Positions 9,526 to 21,011 of a DNA stretch of 64,000 nucleotides are shown here, one piece after another. Position numbers and translations under genes: made by a program. The notes beneath the pieces were generated by a model, which was given only the letters and a program-made list of their open reading frames with translations, was not told where the DNA came from and did not search any database. The DNA is taken from the NCBI RefSeq assembly GCF_010993745.1, contig NZ_WOTN01000001.1, forward strand, positions 3,103,235 through 3,167,234. The letters are read 5' to 3'. Numbering within the stretch: position 1 is the first letter of the stretch; each line of letters opens with the position of its first letter. This DNA comes from Fodinicola acaciae. GTDB lineage: Bacteria; Actinomycetota; Actinomycetes; Mycobacteriales; HKI-0501.

Positions 9526-10188
9526 ATGCACTCTCTGGCTGACCTGTTCGCTCCGATCGTCGACCAATGGCCGCTTTATCTGCAGTCGTTCTGGGTCACG
9601 ATCCAGCTGTTCCTGATCTCCGGCGTCGCCTCGCTCATCTGGGGTACGGCGCTGGCCGGCATGCGTGTCTCGCCGATTCCGGTGCTGCGCGCTTTCGGCA
9701 CCGGCTATGTCAACATCCTGCGCAACACGCCGCTGACGCTGGTGTTCTTCTTCGTGGCGTTCGGCTTTCCGTACCTGGAGATCAACTTCTCGTTCTTCGC
9801 GTTCGCGCTGATCGCACTCAGCGCCTACACCTCGGCGTTCATCTGCGAGGCAGTGCGGGCCGGCCTCAACTCGGTGCCACCGGGTCAGGCCGAGGCGGCG
9901 CGCGCGGTCGGGCTGACCTTCTTCCAGACGCTCAACCTGGTGTTGTTGCCGCAGGCCTTCCGCGCGGTCGTGCCGCCGGTGTCCAGCCTGCTGATCGCGC
10001 TGTTGAAGAACACCACGATCGCGGCCGGGTTCAGCGTCGCCGAGGCCGGCACCATCCGGTCCAACCTGTCCGAGCTCGGCTACGCGGCCTTCCCGGTGCT
10101 GCTCTGGGTCGTGATCGGCTTCCTGATCCTGGTGCTGCCGCTGTCCGCGCTGCAGCGCTGGTTCGAGCGGCGTTGGAGGGTGGCATGA
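9526..10188 (+). CDS. gluC: Amino-acid ABC transporter permease
   Basis: Inner-membrane permease of the His/Glu/Gln/Arg family, 220 aa with about five membrane helices. The cytoplasmic EAA loop is visible (SVPPGQAEAARAVGLTFFQT), which docks on GluA. A GGAGG box lies about 4 nt before the ATG. Its stop overlaps the gluD start as ATGA. Confidence 0.92.
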   Translation: MHSLADLFAPIVDQWPLYLQSFWVTIQLFLISGVASLIWGTALAGMRVSPIPVLRAFGTGYVNILRNTPLTLVFFFVAFGFPYLEINFSFFAFALIALSAYTSAFICEAVRAGLNSVPPGQAEAARAVGLTFFQTLNLVLLPQAFRAVVPPVSSLLIALLKNTTIAAGFSVAEAGTIRSNLSELGYAAFPVLLWVVIGFLILVLPLSALQRWFERRWRVA

Positions 10189-11093
10189 GCGCGACCGCTG
10201 TTCTTTTCGACATGCCCGGGCCCAAGGCCCGGCGTCGCTATCTGACCGGCGGCATCATCGGGTCGGTCATCCTGGTGGCACTGCTGGCCTTCGTCGTCTA
10301 CCGGTTCTATGTCACCGGCCAGTTCGACGGCCAGAAGTGGTCGATCTTCGAATACCAGCAGGTGCAGATCACGCTGCTGCTCGGTTACGCCAACACCCTG
10401 CTGGCCGCCGCGGTCGGCGCGGTGCTCGCGCTGGCGCTCGGCTTCGGCCTCGCCATCGCGCGGCTGTCCGAGCACAGGTGGGTCCGCGGCCCGGCGTTCG
10501 CGCTGGTCGAGCTGTTCCGCGCGATTCCGTTGCTGCTGCTGATGTTCCTGTTCTACTACGCGGCACCCAGCTTCGGTGTGACGTTCACTCCGTTCTGGGC
10601 CGTGGTCATCGGCCTGACGCTCTACAACGGCTCGGTGCTCGCGGAGATCTTCCGCGCCGGTGTCGAGGCGGTGCCGAAAGGCCAGAGCGAGGCGGCGTAC
10701 GCGATCGGCATGCGTAAGTCGCAGGTCATGCGTACGGTCCTGCTGCCGCAGGCGGTGCGTACGATGCTGCCGACAATCATCAGCCAGCTGGTCGTGCTGC
10801 TGAAGGACACCGCGCTGGGCTTCCTGGTCACCTACGACGAGCTGCTCAAGCAGATCAAGCAGCTCGCCGCCGCGCCGGAGTTCGCGTTTCCGTTGATCCC
10901 GCTGACGATCGTCGGCGGCTCGATCTACATCGCGACCTGTCTTTTGCTGGCATTGCTGGCAAACCGACTGGAAGCGCGTACGCGCCGGTCGGTCAAGGTG
11001 GCGCCGGGCGCCGCTCAGGCCGCCGAGGCGGCCGGCACCGCGGCTCAGGGTGGCAACACCATGGGTGGCGTGCCACCGACAGGCAACTTGTAG
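10185..11093 (+). CDS. gluD: Amino-acid ABC transporter permease
   Basis: Second permease of the same transporter, 302 aa, pairing with GluC. It has a longer N-terminus (MSATAVLFDMPGPKARRRY, then a membrane helix) and an EAA loop AVPKGQSEAAYAIGMRKSQV. The start at 10185 overlaps gluC by 4 bp; a longer upstream reading is only a shadow of gluC. The C-terminal tail of about 30 residues is alanine/glycine rich and probably disordered. A hairpin terminator follows within 8 bp of the stop. Confidence 0.92.
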   Translation: MSATAVLFDMPGPKARRRYLTGGIIGSVILVALLAFVVYRFYVTGQFDGQKWSIFEYQQVQITLLLGYANTLLAAAVGAVLALALGFGLAIARLSEHRWVRGPAFALVELFRAIPLLLLMFLFYYAAPSFGVTFTPFWAVVIGLTLYNGSVLAEIFRAGVEAVPKGQSEAAYAIGMRKSQVMRTVLLPQAVRTMLPTIISQLVVLLKDTALGFLVTYDELLKQIKQLAAAPEFAFPLIPLTIVGGSIYIATCLLLALLANRLEARTRRSVKVAPGAAQAAEAAGTAAQGGNTMGGVPPTGNL

Positions 11094-11100
11094 CGCAGCA

Positions 11101-11149
11101 CCGACGAAATAGGCCCGCACTCGTCCCGAGTGCGGGCCTGTTTCGTCGG
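11101..11149. terminator. Strong hairpin after gluD
   Basis: Stem AGGCCCGCACTCG / CGAGTGCGGGCCT with a 3-nt loop (TCC), extended outward by CCGACGAAAT / TTTCGTCGG. It ends the gluABCD operon and also faces the minus-strand pseudogene at 11157, so it can act both ways. Its 12-bp stem core GGCCCGCACTCG recurs in the hairpin at 12702-12743. Confidence 0.8.
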
Positions 11150-11156
11150 CCGATAA

Positions 11157-11671
11157 TTAACCGGACTCGAACGGCCGTACGCGGGTCAGCGCCAGCGGCA
11201 CCATGCCGGCGGTGTCGAACACCTTGGCACCGGCTCCGAGCAGCACGGGGTTGACCATCAGCCGCAGTTCGTCGACCGGACCGGCGCGCAGCAGCGAGCC
11301 GATCAGCGTCGAGCTGCCAAGCACGGCCATGTCCTTGCCGGGCGTCTGCTTGTACGCGGCGATGTCACCGACGCTGGCCAGCCGTGATCCACTCCAGTCC
11401 ACTGAGGTCAGTGAGCCGGAGACGACGAGCTTGGTCGGCTCGTTCATCCGGTCCGCGATCCGCGGATCGAAGCCGGCGCCCAGATCGCTGGTCCAGTAGG
11501 CGGCAGGCCTTCGTACGTCGTGCGGCCGAGCACCAACGTGTCGACCTCGTCCAGCTGCTCGACCGAATAGTCGGCGAACTCCTGGCCGAAGGTCTGCCAT
11601 TCGACCGTGTCGGCCGTGTTCGCGTGATAGCCGTCCGCGCTGATCGCCATGAAAGAGAACAGTTTTCGCAT
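11157..11671 (-). pseudogene. DHFR-like (RibD C-terminal) reductase, frameshifted
   Basis: The N-terminal part (start 11671, GGAG box upstream) reads MRKLFSFMAISADGYHAN through LVLGRTTYEGL, a typical dihydrofolate-reductase-like opening. The rest lies in the next frame, from AAYWTSDLGAGFDPRIADRMN through KLVVSGSL, GKDMAVLGSSTLIGSLL and LMVNPVLLGAG. The frames meet near 11500-11508: adding one G to the run that encodes GLPPT would restore TYEGLAAYW. Either a one-base deletion inactivated the gene or there is a sequencing error. Family members are NADPH-binding reductases of unknown substrate. It is divergent from a decayed LysR gene. Confidence 0.8.
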
Positions 11672-11789
11672 TCGTCACTCCGTTCGTCGTCACTGGGCTC
11701 AAGCCTCACCGATCGCATGACCGAACGGAAATGCAGGTTCGACATCGGCGTCTTGCATCCAGCGCAACGAGGTTGGGCGTGATGGCGGC

Positions 11790-12702
11790 ATGACCGACGG
11801 TTTGGAGCTGCGACATCTGCGGTCGTTCGCGGTGCTCGCCGAGGAGCGCAACTTTGGCCGCGCGGCGGCCCGGCTGTATGTGTCGCAGTCGGCGCTGAGT
11901 CGGCGGATCGCCGGTTTGGAGCGAATTCTCGGCTGCGTCCTGTTCACCCGTTCGACGCAGAACGTCGCGCTCACCCTGGCCGGCGCGCACCTGCTGGAGC
12001 GTACGCCGGCGATCCTGGCCGGCGTCGAGGACGCGGTCACCTCCACGCGGTCGATCGGTGGCGAGCTCGCGGCACGGATTCGCCGGCTCGGTGAGCCGTT
12101 CGACGACGTGACCTACGCGGACGTCGACCGGCTCCGCGAGCTGGCCGAGCCGCATTACGCGCAACTTCCATTGGCAGACGTGGAAATCCGGCCGCGGTCG
12201 ACGACGCCGAGGCCTGTTGTCGCTGGTTGGCGCGTACGGCCGGCGACCTCGTGCTGGTCGGCGACACCTCTGGCGCAGGGCACGCGTTTTCGTTACTGGT
12301 CCGCATAAAGGACGCACTGCCGGCTCGGTGCGTGTTCATCACGCCATGGGTCGACATCAGCATGGCGGCACCGGACCGGCTGCCGGACCAGCCGGCGCAT
12401 TCGGCCACTCGCGCCGGCGCGGCTCTGGGATGTCGCATTATCTCGCCGGTCATCCGGTCGACGACCCGGCGCTGGATCCGCTGCACACCGATCTCACCGG
12501 CATGCCGCCGATGCTCATCCAGGCCGCCGCCGGCGACGAAGGCCTTCCGGACGCCGAGCGGTTGGCCGCGCACGCTCGCGCGTGCGGCGTCGACGTGCGG
12601 CTGGAGATCTACCCGGTGGCGGCGCAGAGTTTCCCACTCTACTGGTCGTTTCTGCCGGAGGCAGCCGACGCACTCGACCAGCTGGCCAGGTTCGTACGGT
12701 GA
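11790..12702 (+). pseudogene. Decayed LysR regulator-alpha/beta hydrolase fusion
   Basis: The first 85 or so residues form a clear LysR winged HTH (LRHLRSFAVLAEERNFGRAA, ARLYVSQSALSRRIAGLE). A linker runs to about 12190 (GGELAARIRRLGEPF...). Then hydrolase fragments appear in other frames: GDLVLVGDTSGAGHAFSLLV with ITPWVD (about 12237-12360), and LAGHPVDDPALDPLHTDL through FLPEAADALDQLARFVR (12430-12702). The N-terminal half of the hydrolase (HGGG oxyanion segment) is missing and at least two frame changes are needed. The nucleophile position of GxSxG is Thr (GDTSG) and the expected catalytic His is Gln (AQSF). No LysR effector domain is present. Fusion ancestry is an inference from order and continuity. 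Confidence 0.7.
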
Positions 12703-12743
12703 CGAAAAGGCCCGCACTCGTCGCGAGTGCGGGCCGTTTTCGT
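12702..12743. terminator. Hairpin between decayed hydrolase and M28 peptidase gene
   Basis: Stem GGCCCGCACTCG / CGAGTGCGGGCC with loop TCG, extended by ACGAAAA / TTTTCGT with one bulged base; T-runs are available on both strands. It lies between convergent ends and probably terminates both. Its core is the same as in the hairpin at 11101-11149. Confidence 0.8.
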
Positions 12744-12745
12744 TG

Positions 12746-15249
<2,504 letters not shown>

Positions 15250-15672
15250 GGACCTACCTCCGGACAGGGCTGTGCACCACGCGGGGTCACGTGATGCGAG
15301 ATGGGGAGAGCGGTGCCACAATTTCGACAGGCCGGCGCGGCCGGAACAATCCGTACGGCTACGTAATAAATTGACCTATCTATAGGTAGGCTTTACCGAC
15401 AACGCGGAATTGCCAGGATTTATCGGAAAAGTCGGGCTAAAGTTTCACCGATCATGATGTAACTAGTCGATAAACATCGCCAGTGACCGGCGGCAACAGC
15501 GTCCGGTTTCCACCCGGACGGCCGGATTTTCCCACCACGATCGGCAAACCTCGACACCCGAAGCTGACCGTACGCGGCGAAACAGCGGTTTCTCCCGCGG
15601 TTTGCCGAAAACACCGGAGAAAATCCGTTTGTCACCCGCAATCAAACGGCTTCGGCAGGCAATTTCGCCGGC
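15250..15672. promoter_or_regulatory. AT-rich intergenic region upstream of the M4 protease gene
   Basis: No gene is supported here; short minus-strand frames are arginine-rich and have no ribosome-binding site. It holds a palindrome ACCTATCTATAGGT at 15374-15387 (6-bp arms, 2-bp spacer), about 125 bp before the protease start, a good operator candidate. A CGTCCGG/CCGGACG hairpin lies at 15500-15520. The stretch 15340-15480 is clearly richer in A+T than its surroundings, suggesting the protease promoter lies there. Confidence 0.4.
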
Positions 15673-17076
15673 TCAGGTGCTCGCGCCGGGCGCCGCGCTG
15701 CCATAGAAGGAGGCCCACAGGTTGTCCCGGTGCGCGAAGACCCAGGCGCGGATCCGGCTCTGGTCGACCTTCTTCCAGAACCACCTGCCGGTCGTCGGCA
15801 ACTCGTCTCCGGCCTTGCCACCGGCCGCGCCGGCCTCGATCTCGCTCCTCTTGGTGAGGAAAAACGACGACACCTGAGACGGCACCGACTGGGGCACGCC
15901 GTCGGGACCGCTGGCGTTGCGTACGGCGAGCATGAAGGTGAACAGCGGCCGGCCGCCCTGTTCGAGGTCCCAGTTGACCTTGTCGTACTCGCCGCGGTTG
16001 ATGAGATCGCGGTTGACCTTGCGGGCCACGTCCTCCAGCTTGCCGAGCGCGTTGAGGCAGGCGTCGGTCATCGGACCGATGTGCAGGTTGAGCGCGATCG
16101 AGATGCTGGCCGACGCACCGATCAGCGTACCGACCGCGCTGACCAGGCTGACCGAGGCCTTGATGTCGGACTTTGCCTTGTCCGACACCGATCCCTTCGA
16201 GGAGACCAGGTCCGCGGCGGCCGTCACCGTTGTGTAGACGGCGATCAGTTTGTTGACGTTGTTGAGCAACGGCAACACCTTGCCGCCTTCGGGGATCTTG
16301 AAGGAGGCCTCGATGCGGCCGACGTTGGGGCCGGCCTGCGCCGCGGCGGCGCGAGCCGACGTGACCAGCATCTGGTGCATCTCGGTCGCTTCGGCGATGA
16401 CCGGCTCGATCGCCAGCCCGGAGTCGAGCAGCGCGGTCGACCAGCTCCACAAAGCCGCGAGCAGCGAGTCGTCGTCGGCGCGGAACGCGTTGGCCTTGGC
16501 GTCGGCGATCCGGTCCTGCGCGGCCGCGATGTCCGCCTTCTCCTTCTCCGCCTTTTGCTTGATCTCCAGCATTTTCTGCGCGGCCAGCTCGATGCGCACG
16601 TTTTCGCCGGCGTCCATCGCGCTGGCCGCCTTGCCATACCAGGCGTCCACCTGGTCGTAGGTGACCTCGTCGATCTCTTTCGCACCACCGGCTCGTACGG
16701 TGGCGGCCAGCTGTTGGCCTTCGGCGATCGCGGTGAACAGCTGCGGCGGTGCCGGCGCGCCGTCGCCGAGGATCGCCGCGCGCTCCTTCTCCACCTCCGT
16801 GGCGCGGGTCGTGAGGAACTTCTCCGCGTCCGCGTACGTCCCGATGAACTGGCCGTCGAGGATGCCTTCCTTGTTCTTCACCCCGTCACGCTGCACCGAT
16901 GGCTGCCCCGTCGGCCGCGCGTTCGCCGCCAGCATGCCGCCGACGGCGCGGTTGCCGGCCGTACGCTGCAGGCTGGTCAGCATGCCGGCCCGCGTCTCGG
17001 CTTTCTCCGCGTCGGCCGGCCGGCTGGCCGGGCCCGGCTGCCGATGCGGCTCGGCCGGTGTCTGCCTGGGTCGCAT
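15673..17076 (-). CDS. Unknown 467-aa protein with LQRTAGNRAV motif
   Basis: No enzymatic family is recognised. Near residue 35-50 it carries SLQRTAGNRAVGGML, a short motif found in many actinobacterial proteins encoded with, or loaded by, extracellular contractile injection systems and related toxin or DUF4157-type proteins. It is followed by a proline/arginine linker, an alpha-helical charged region (LEIKQKAEKEKADIAAAQDR), then a hydrophobic, serine/alanine-rich segment (SLVSAVGTLIGASASISIAL) that might insert in a membrane. The C-terminus ends in WFWKKVDQSRIRAWVFAHRD and a short tail. The start at 17076 is chosen because a longer frame runs into rny. No sheath, tube or baseplate gene is nearby, so an injection-system role is only a hypothesis. 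Confidence 0.75.
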   Translation of the reverse strand: MRPRQTPAEPHRQPGPASRPADAEKAETRAGMLTSLQRTAGNRAVGGMLAANARPTGQPSVQRDGVKNKEGILDGQFIGTYADAEKFLTTRATEVEKERAAILGDGAPAPPQLFTAIAEGQQLAATVRAGGAKEIDEVTYDQVDAWYGKAASAMDAGENVRIELAAQKMLEIKQKAEKEKADIAAAQDRIADAKANAFRADDDSLLAALWSWSTALLDSGLAIEPVIAEATEMHQMLVTSARAAAAQAGPNVGRIEASFKIPEGGKVLPLLNNVNKLIAVYTTVTAAADLVSSKGSVSDKAKSDIKASVSLVSAVGTLIGASASISIALNLHIGPMTDACLNALGKLEDVARKVNRDLINRGEYDKVNWDLEQGGRPLFTFMLAVRNASGPDGVPQSVPSQVSSFFLTKRSEIEAGAAGGKAGDELPTTGRWFWKKVDQSRIRAWVFAHRDNLWASFYGSAAPGAST

Positions 17077-17141
17077 GAAGCCATGATCCGCCGGCAGGCC
17101 GGTGCGAACACCGGTCGATGGGGCAGTGATCAGGGCAGGCG

Positions 17142-18857
17142 CTAGCGGGCGATCTCGCTGGCGCGTGACTCGCGTACGACGGTGACCCGGATCTGGCCGG
17201 GATAGGTGAGCTCTTCCTCGATCTGCTTGGCCAGGTCGCGGGCCAGCATGCCGGCGGCGATGTCGTCGACCGCGTCCGGCGAGACCATCACCCTGACCTC
17301 GCGGCCGGCCTGCATCGCGAAGACCTTCTCGACGCCGTCCTTCTCCTGCGCCATCTCCTCGATGCGCTCCAGCCGCTTCACGTAAGCCTCGAGGCTCTCG
17401 CGGCGCGCACCGGGACGGCCGCCGGAGCACGAGTCGGCGGCCTGCGTCAGCACAGCCTCGATGGTGCGCGGCTGCACCTCGTTGTGGTGCGCCTCGATGG
17501 CGTGCACGACGTCCTCGTGCTCGCCGTACTTACGCGCCAGGTCGGCGCCGATCAGCGCGTGGCTGCCTTCCACCTCGTGGGTCAGCGCTTTGCCGATGTC
17601 GTGCAGGAACGCGCCGCGCTTGACGCTGGCCGGGTCGACGCCGATCTCGGCGGCCATGTGCGCGGCGATGTGCGCGGTCTCGATCAGGTGCTTGAGCACG
17701 TTCTGGCCGTAGCTGGTGCGATAGCGCAGCCGGCCGAGCAGGGTCACCAGCTCGGGGTGTACGTCGGTGATGCCGACGTCGACGATGGCGTCCTCGCCGG
17801 CGCGCTGGCAGAGCTGCTCGACCTCGGCCTTGGACTGCTCGTAGACCTCCTCGATCCGGTGCGGATGGATCCGGCCGTCGAGCACCAGCTTCTCCAGCGT
17901 GATGCGGCCGATCTCCCGGCGTACCGGGTCGAAGCAGGACAGCAGCACCGCTTCGGGTGTGTCGTCGATGATCAGGTTGACTCCGGTGACCGACTCGTAC
18001 GCGCGGATGTTGCGGCCTTCGCGGCCGATGATCCGGCCCTTCATCTCGTCGCCCGGCAGGTGCAGCACGGCGACCACGCTCTCCGCGGTCTGCTCGCTGG
18101 CCACCCGCTGAATCGCGTCGACGACGATGCTGCGGGCCCGCTGCTCGCCGTTGGATCGCGCCTCCGCCTCGATGTCGCGCACCAGCAGCGCCGCGTCGCG
18201 CTTGGCCTGGGTCTCGATGCTCTTGACCAGTTCGGTCTTGGCGTCCTCGGCGGTCAGGCCGGCGATCCGCTCCAGCTCGGCGGTGCGCGCCGCCTCCGCC
18301 GCCTCGGCCGCCTGCTCGCGCTCGGCCAGCGCGGTCTCGCGTACGGCCGCCGCCGACTCGGCCTCGGCCAGTTCGTGGCCGCGCTGCTCCAGCCGGTTGG
18401 CCTGGGTGTCCAGCCGCTTCTCGCGCTCGGTCGCGCGTGCCTCGCGGCGCTCCAGCTCGGACTGCAGGCGGCGGATCGACTCCGTACGCTCACCGAGCTC
18501 ACGCTGGATGGTGCGCTGCGCCTCCTCGCGAGCGCCGGCCAGCTCCTCGCTGGCGCGCCGGCGGGCCTCGGCGGTGATGTCGGCGGCGGACGTACGCGCC
18601 TCGGCGAGCAGCCGCTCGGCCTCGGCGGCGATCTGCGCCGCGGCCTCCTTGCTGGCCTCTTTGCTGACCGTCACGTCCGGAACCGCGGCAACCGGTTCGT
18701 TCGTTGCAGAGGGTGTGTCGGCCGAGGTGGGCTCAGCGCTGCGTGGGCCTTGCTGCGTGATGCCGAGTTTGCGCGCGACGAACAGCACCAGGATCCCGCC
18801 GGCCACCACGGCGACGAAGACGACGACGAGCGTCAGCGCCAACTGCTCCATGCCCAT
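17142..18857 (-). CDS. rny: Ribonuclease Y
   Basis: Membrane-anchored 5'-end-sensitive endoribonuclease that starts mRNA decay. An N-terminal transmembrane helix (LALTLVVVFVAVVAGGILVLFV) is followed by a long coiled coil to about residue 290. Then comes a KH domain (MKGRIIGREGRNIRAYE) and an HD domain with FLHDIGKALTHEVEGSHA and AIEAHHNEVQP. The start at 18857 (571 aa) has a GAGGAG box about 7 nt upstream; a longer frame to 18905 is less likely. It lies next to recX-recA. Confidence 0.94.
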   Translation of the reverse strand: MGMEQLALTLVVVFVAVVAGGILVLFVARKLGITQQGPRSAEPTSADTPSATNEPVAAVPDVTVSKEASKEAAAQIAAEAERLLAEARTSAADITAEARRRASEELAGAREEAQRTIQRELGERTESIRRLQSELERREARATEREKRLDTQANRLEQRGHELAEAESAAAVRETALAEREQAAEAAEAARTAELERIAGLTAEDAKTELVKSIETQAKRDAALLVRDIEAEARSNGEQRARSIVVDAIQRVASEQTAESVVAVLHLPGDEMKGRIIGREGRNIRAYESVTGVNLIIDDTPEAVLLSCFDPVRREIGRITLEKLVLDGRIHPHRIEEVYEQSKAEVEQLCQRAGEDAIVDVGITDVHPELVTLLGRLRYRTSYGQNVLKHLIETAHIAAHMAAEIGVDPASVKRGAFLHDIGKALTHEVEGSHALIGADLARKYGEHEDVVHAIEAHHNEVQPRTIEAVLTQAADSCSGGRPGARRESLEAYVKRLERIEEMAQEKDGVEKVFAMQAGREVRVMVSPDAVDDIAAGMLARDLAKQIEEELTYPGQIRVTVVRESRASEIAR

Positions 18858-19409
18858 CGCACACTCCTCATGCCACGCCGCCGCGAAGGCGACCGCTGGA
18901 AACATGCATCAGCGCATGCTCCCGCCAGAGGAGCCACACCGTGCCACGGCACGGCTGCGGAGACGATTCTGGAGCAGCGACGTATCGCCACCGCCACAGA
19001 ACCCACCCGACCGGTGATCGGTCGGCGAACAAACAACCGTCTCGCGACGGTCGATCAGACGGGCTTCAGGGCCCGGTTCGTCGTGACATCGTTGTCGTGC
19101 GTTATGTAGTCGCGCAGTCCGTTACCCGCAGGTATGCGGGCTCCTCATTCGGTAATTTCTGAGGCTATGGCGGTCGCCACAGCCGGTCAAGCTGAGTGCG
19201 ACGGCGTGTCTATGTAAGTCGGACAAACCGGTGAGGTAAGTAGGACAAATACGTCGAGACCGCCACTTCGTGCGTTGAGATTCACAGGCGCGGACACGCC
19301 GACAAGATCCGGAGCGGACCTTAACGGAACCTTAACCGGCCATAAGGTGCTTACTGGCCCTTGACAGGCGAAGCGCTCGCAGTCTGCGCCGAATGTCTTG
19401 TTTGTGCGG
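18858..19409. promoter_or_regulatory. 552-bp intergenic region between rny and recX
   Basis: No gene is supported. Visible elements: a CCCGCA/TGCGGG hairpin (19125-19140, 4-nt loop); a direct repeat GTAAGTCGGACAAA / GTAAGTAGGACAAA at 19214-19227 and 19236-19249, 22 bp apart (two helical turns); and a tight direct repeat ACCTTAAC at 19318-19325 and 19329-19336, 11 bp apart (one turn). Both pairs have operator-like spacing. The rny promoter must lie toward 18858-19100, but no confident -35/-10 pair is seen. Confidence 0.4.
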
Positions 19410-19973
19410 TTAGAGGGACTGCTCCGGCTCCAGGCCGTCGAGCTCGGCACGTACGACCGCGGTCGCCAGCTCGGCCGGATAGCCCTTGCGCGCCAGCATG
19501 CCGTGCAGCCGGCGCGCGGCCACCTCTGGCGGCAGGCCGGTCATGCCGCGCAGCCGCTTGCGTACCAGCTCGACCGCGGCGGCACGCTCGGCCTCCGGGT
19601 CGACGCGATCCAGCGCCTGCTCGACCGCCCCCGGATCCACGCCTTTGCGGCGCAGCTCGGCGGCCAGCGCGCGGCGAGCCAGCCCGCGGCCGCGCTGCCT
19701 GGTCTCGACCCACGCCTGCGCGTATGCGGTGTCGTCGATCAGGCCGACCTCGGTGAACCGGTCGAGCACGCCGGCCGCGACCTCGTCCGGCACGTCACGC
19801 TTGCGCAACGCGGTCTCCAGCTCGGTGCGGGTGCGCGCGCGGTCGGTCAGCAGCCGCAGGCAGATCTGTCTGGCTACCTGCTCCGGGTCACCCGGGTCGT
19901 CTTCAGGGTCACCTGGAGGGGGTTCACTGGTCGATCGACCTGAGCGACCCGGAGCAGGAAGTCGGTCGCGCAC
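19410..19973 (-). CDS. recX: Regulatory protein RecX
   Basis: Small alpha-helical modulator that binds RecA filaments and limits recombination. It is 187 aa with three-helix repeats: ARQICLRLLTDRARTRTELE, FTEVGLIDDTAYAQAWVETR and RRALAAELRRKGVDPGAVE. The start is GTG at 19973, immediately after the recA TAG with no gap, so translation is probably coupled. The first 30 residues are proline/aspartate rich and not conserved in the family. Confidence 0.92.
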   Translation of the reverse strand: MRDRLPAPGRSGRSTSEPPPGDPEDDPGDPEQVARQICLRLLTDRARTRTELETALRKRDVPDEVAAGVLDRFTEVGLIDDTAYAQAWVETRQRGRGLARRALAAELRRKGVDPGAVEQALDRVDPEAERAAAVELVRKRLRGMTGLPPEVAARRLHGMLARKGYPAELATAVVRAELDGLEPEQSL

Positions 19974-21011
19974 CTAGAAGTCCACCGGCTCCGGTGCGGT
20001 CGCGTCGGCGTCGACGGTCGCGCCGACCCCCAGCTTCTCCTTGATCCGCTTCTCGATCTCGTCGGCCAGGTCGGGGTTGTCCATCAGGAACTTGCGGACG
20101 TTTTCCTTGCCCTGGCCGAGCTGGTCGCCCTCGTAGGTGTACCAGGCACCGGACTTGCGGACCAGGCCCTGCTCCACGCCGACGTCGATGAGCGAGCCCT
20201 CGCGGCTGATGCCGTGGCCGAACAGGATGTCGAACTCGGCCTGCTTGAACGGCGGAGCCACCTTGTTCTTCACGACCTTGACCCTGGTGCGGTTGGCCAC
20301 CGCGTCGCCGGCGTCCTTGAGCGTCTCGATCCGCCGCACGTCCAACCGTACGGACGCGTAGAACTTCAGCGCGCGGCCACCGGTGGTGGTCTCCGGCGAG
20401 CCGAACATGACGCCGATCTTCTCGCGCAACTGGTTGATGAAGATGGCGGTGGTGTTGGAGTTGTTGAGCGCGCTGGTCATCTTGCGCAGCGCCTGGCTCA
20501 TCAGCCGGGCCTGCAGGCCGACGTGGCTGTCCCCCATCTCGCCCTCGATCTCGGCGCGCGGCACCAGCGCGGCCACCGAGTCGATCACGATGATGTCCAG
20601 CGCGCCGGAGCGGACCAGCATGTCGGCGATCTCCAGCGCCTGCTCACCGGTGTCCGGCTGGGAGACCAGCAGCGCGTCGGTGTCGACGCCGAGCGCCTTG
20701 GCGTAGTCGGGATCGAGCGAGTGCTCGGCGTCGACGAAGGCCGCGATGCCGCCGCCGGCCTGCGCGTTGGCCACCGCGTGCAGCGCGACGGTGGTCTTAC
20801 CGGAGGACTCCGGACCGTAGATCTCGATCACTCGGCCGCGCGGATAGCCGCCGATCCCCAGCGCCACGTCCAGCGCGATCGAACCGGTCGGGATGACCTC
20901 GACCGGCACGTTGCCACGCTCGCCGAGCCGCATGATCGAGCCCTTGCCGAACTGCTTGTCGATCTGCGCGAGGGCCAAGTCAAGGGCCTTGCCGCGATCT
21001 GGTGCTGCCAT
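19974..21011 (-). CDS. recA: Recombinase RecA
   Basis: DNA-dependent ATPase for homologous recombination and LexA self-cleavage. It is 345 aa, without an intein. Visible motifs: Walker [10 protein letters not shown] at 66-74, Walker B-type [14 protein letters not shown], loop L1 region [20 protein letters not shown] and [15 protein letters not shown] with the L2 loop. A consensus actinobacterial LexA box lies about 120 bp upstream. recX follows directly. Confidence 0.98.
   Translation of the reverse strand: MAAPDRGKALDLALAQIDKQFGKGSIMRLGERGNVPVEVIPTGSIALDVALGIGGYPRGRVIEIYGPESSGKTTVALHAVANAQAGGGIAAFVDAEHSLDPDYAKALGVDTDALLVSQPDTGEQALEIADMLVRSGALDIIVIDSVAALVPRAEIEGEMGDSHVGLQARLMSQALRKMTSALNNSNTTAIFINQLREKIGVMFGSPETTTGGRALKFYASVRLDVRRIETLKDAGDAVANRTRVKVVKNKVAPPFKQAEFDILFGHGISREGSLIDVGVEQGLVRKSGAWYTYEGDQLGQGKENVRKFLMDNPDLADEIEKRIKEKLGVGATVDADATAPEPVDF

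Noticed and set aside
15420-15645. Short minus-strand frames upstream of the unknown LQRTAGNRAV protein gene
   Set aside because: Two overlapping frames in an AT-rich region, neither with a start context or recognisable domain.
19187-19450. Minus-strand frame between rny and recX
   Set aside because: No ribosome-binding site, serine/proline-rich composition and overlap with recX; treated as intergenic.
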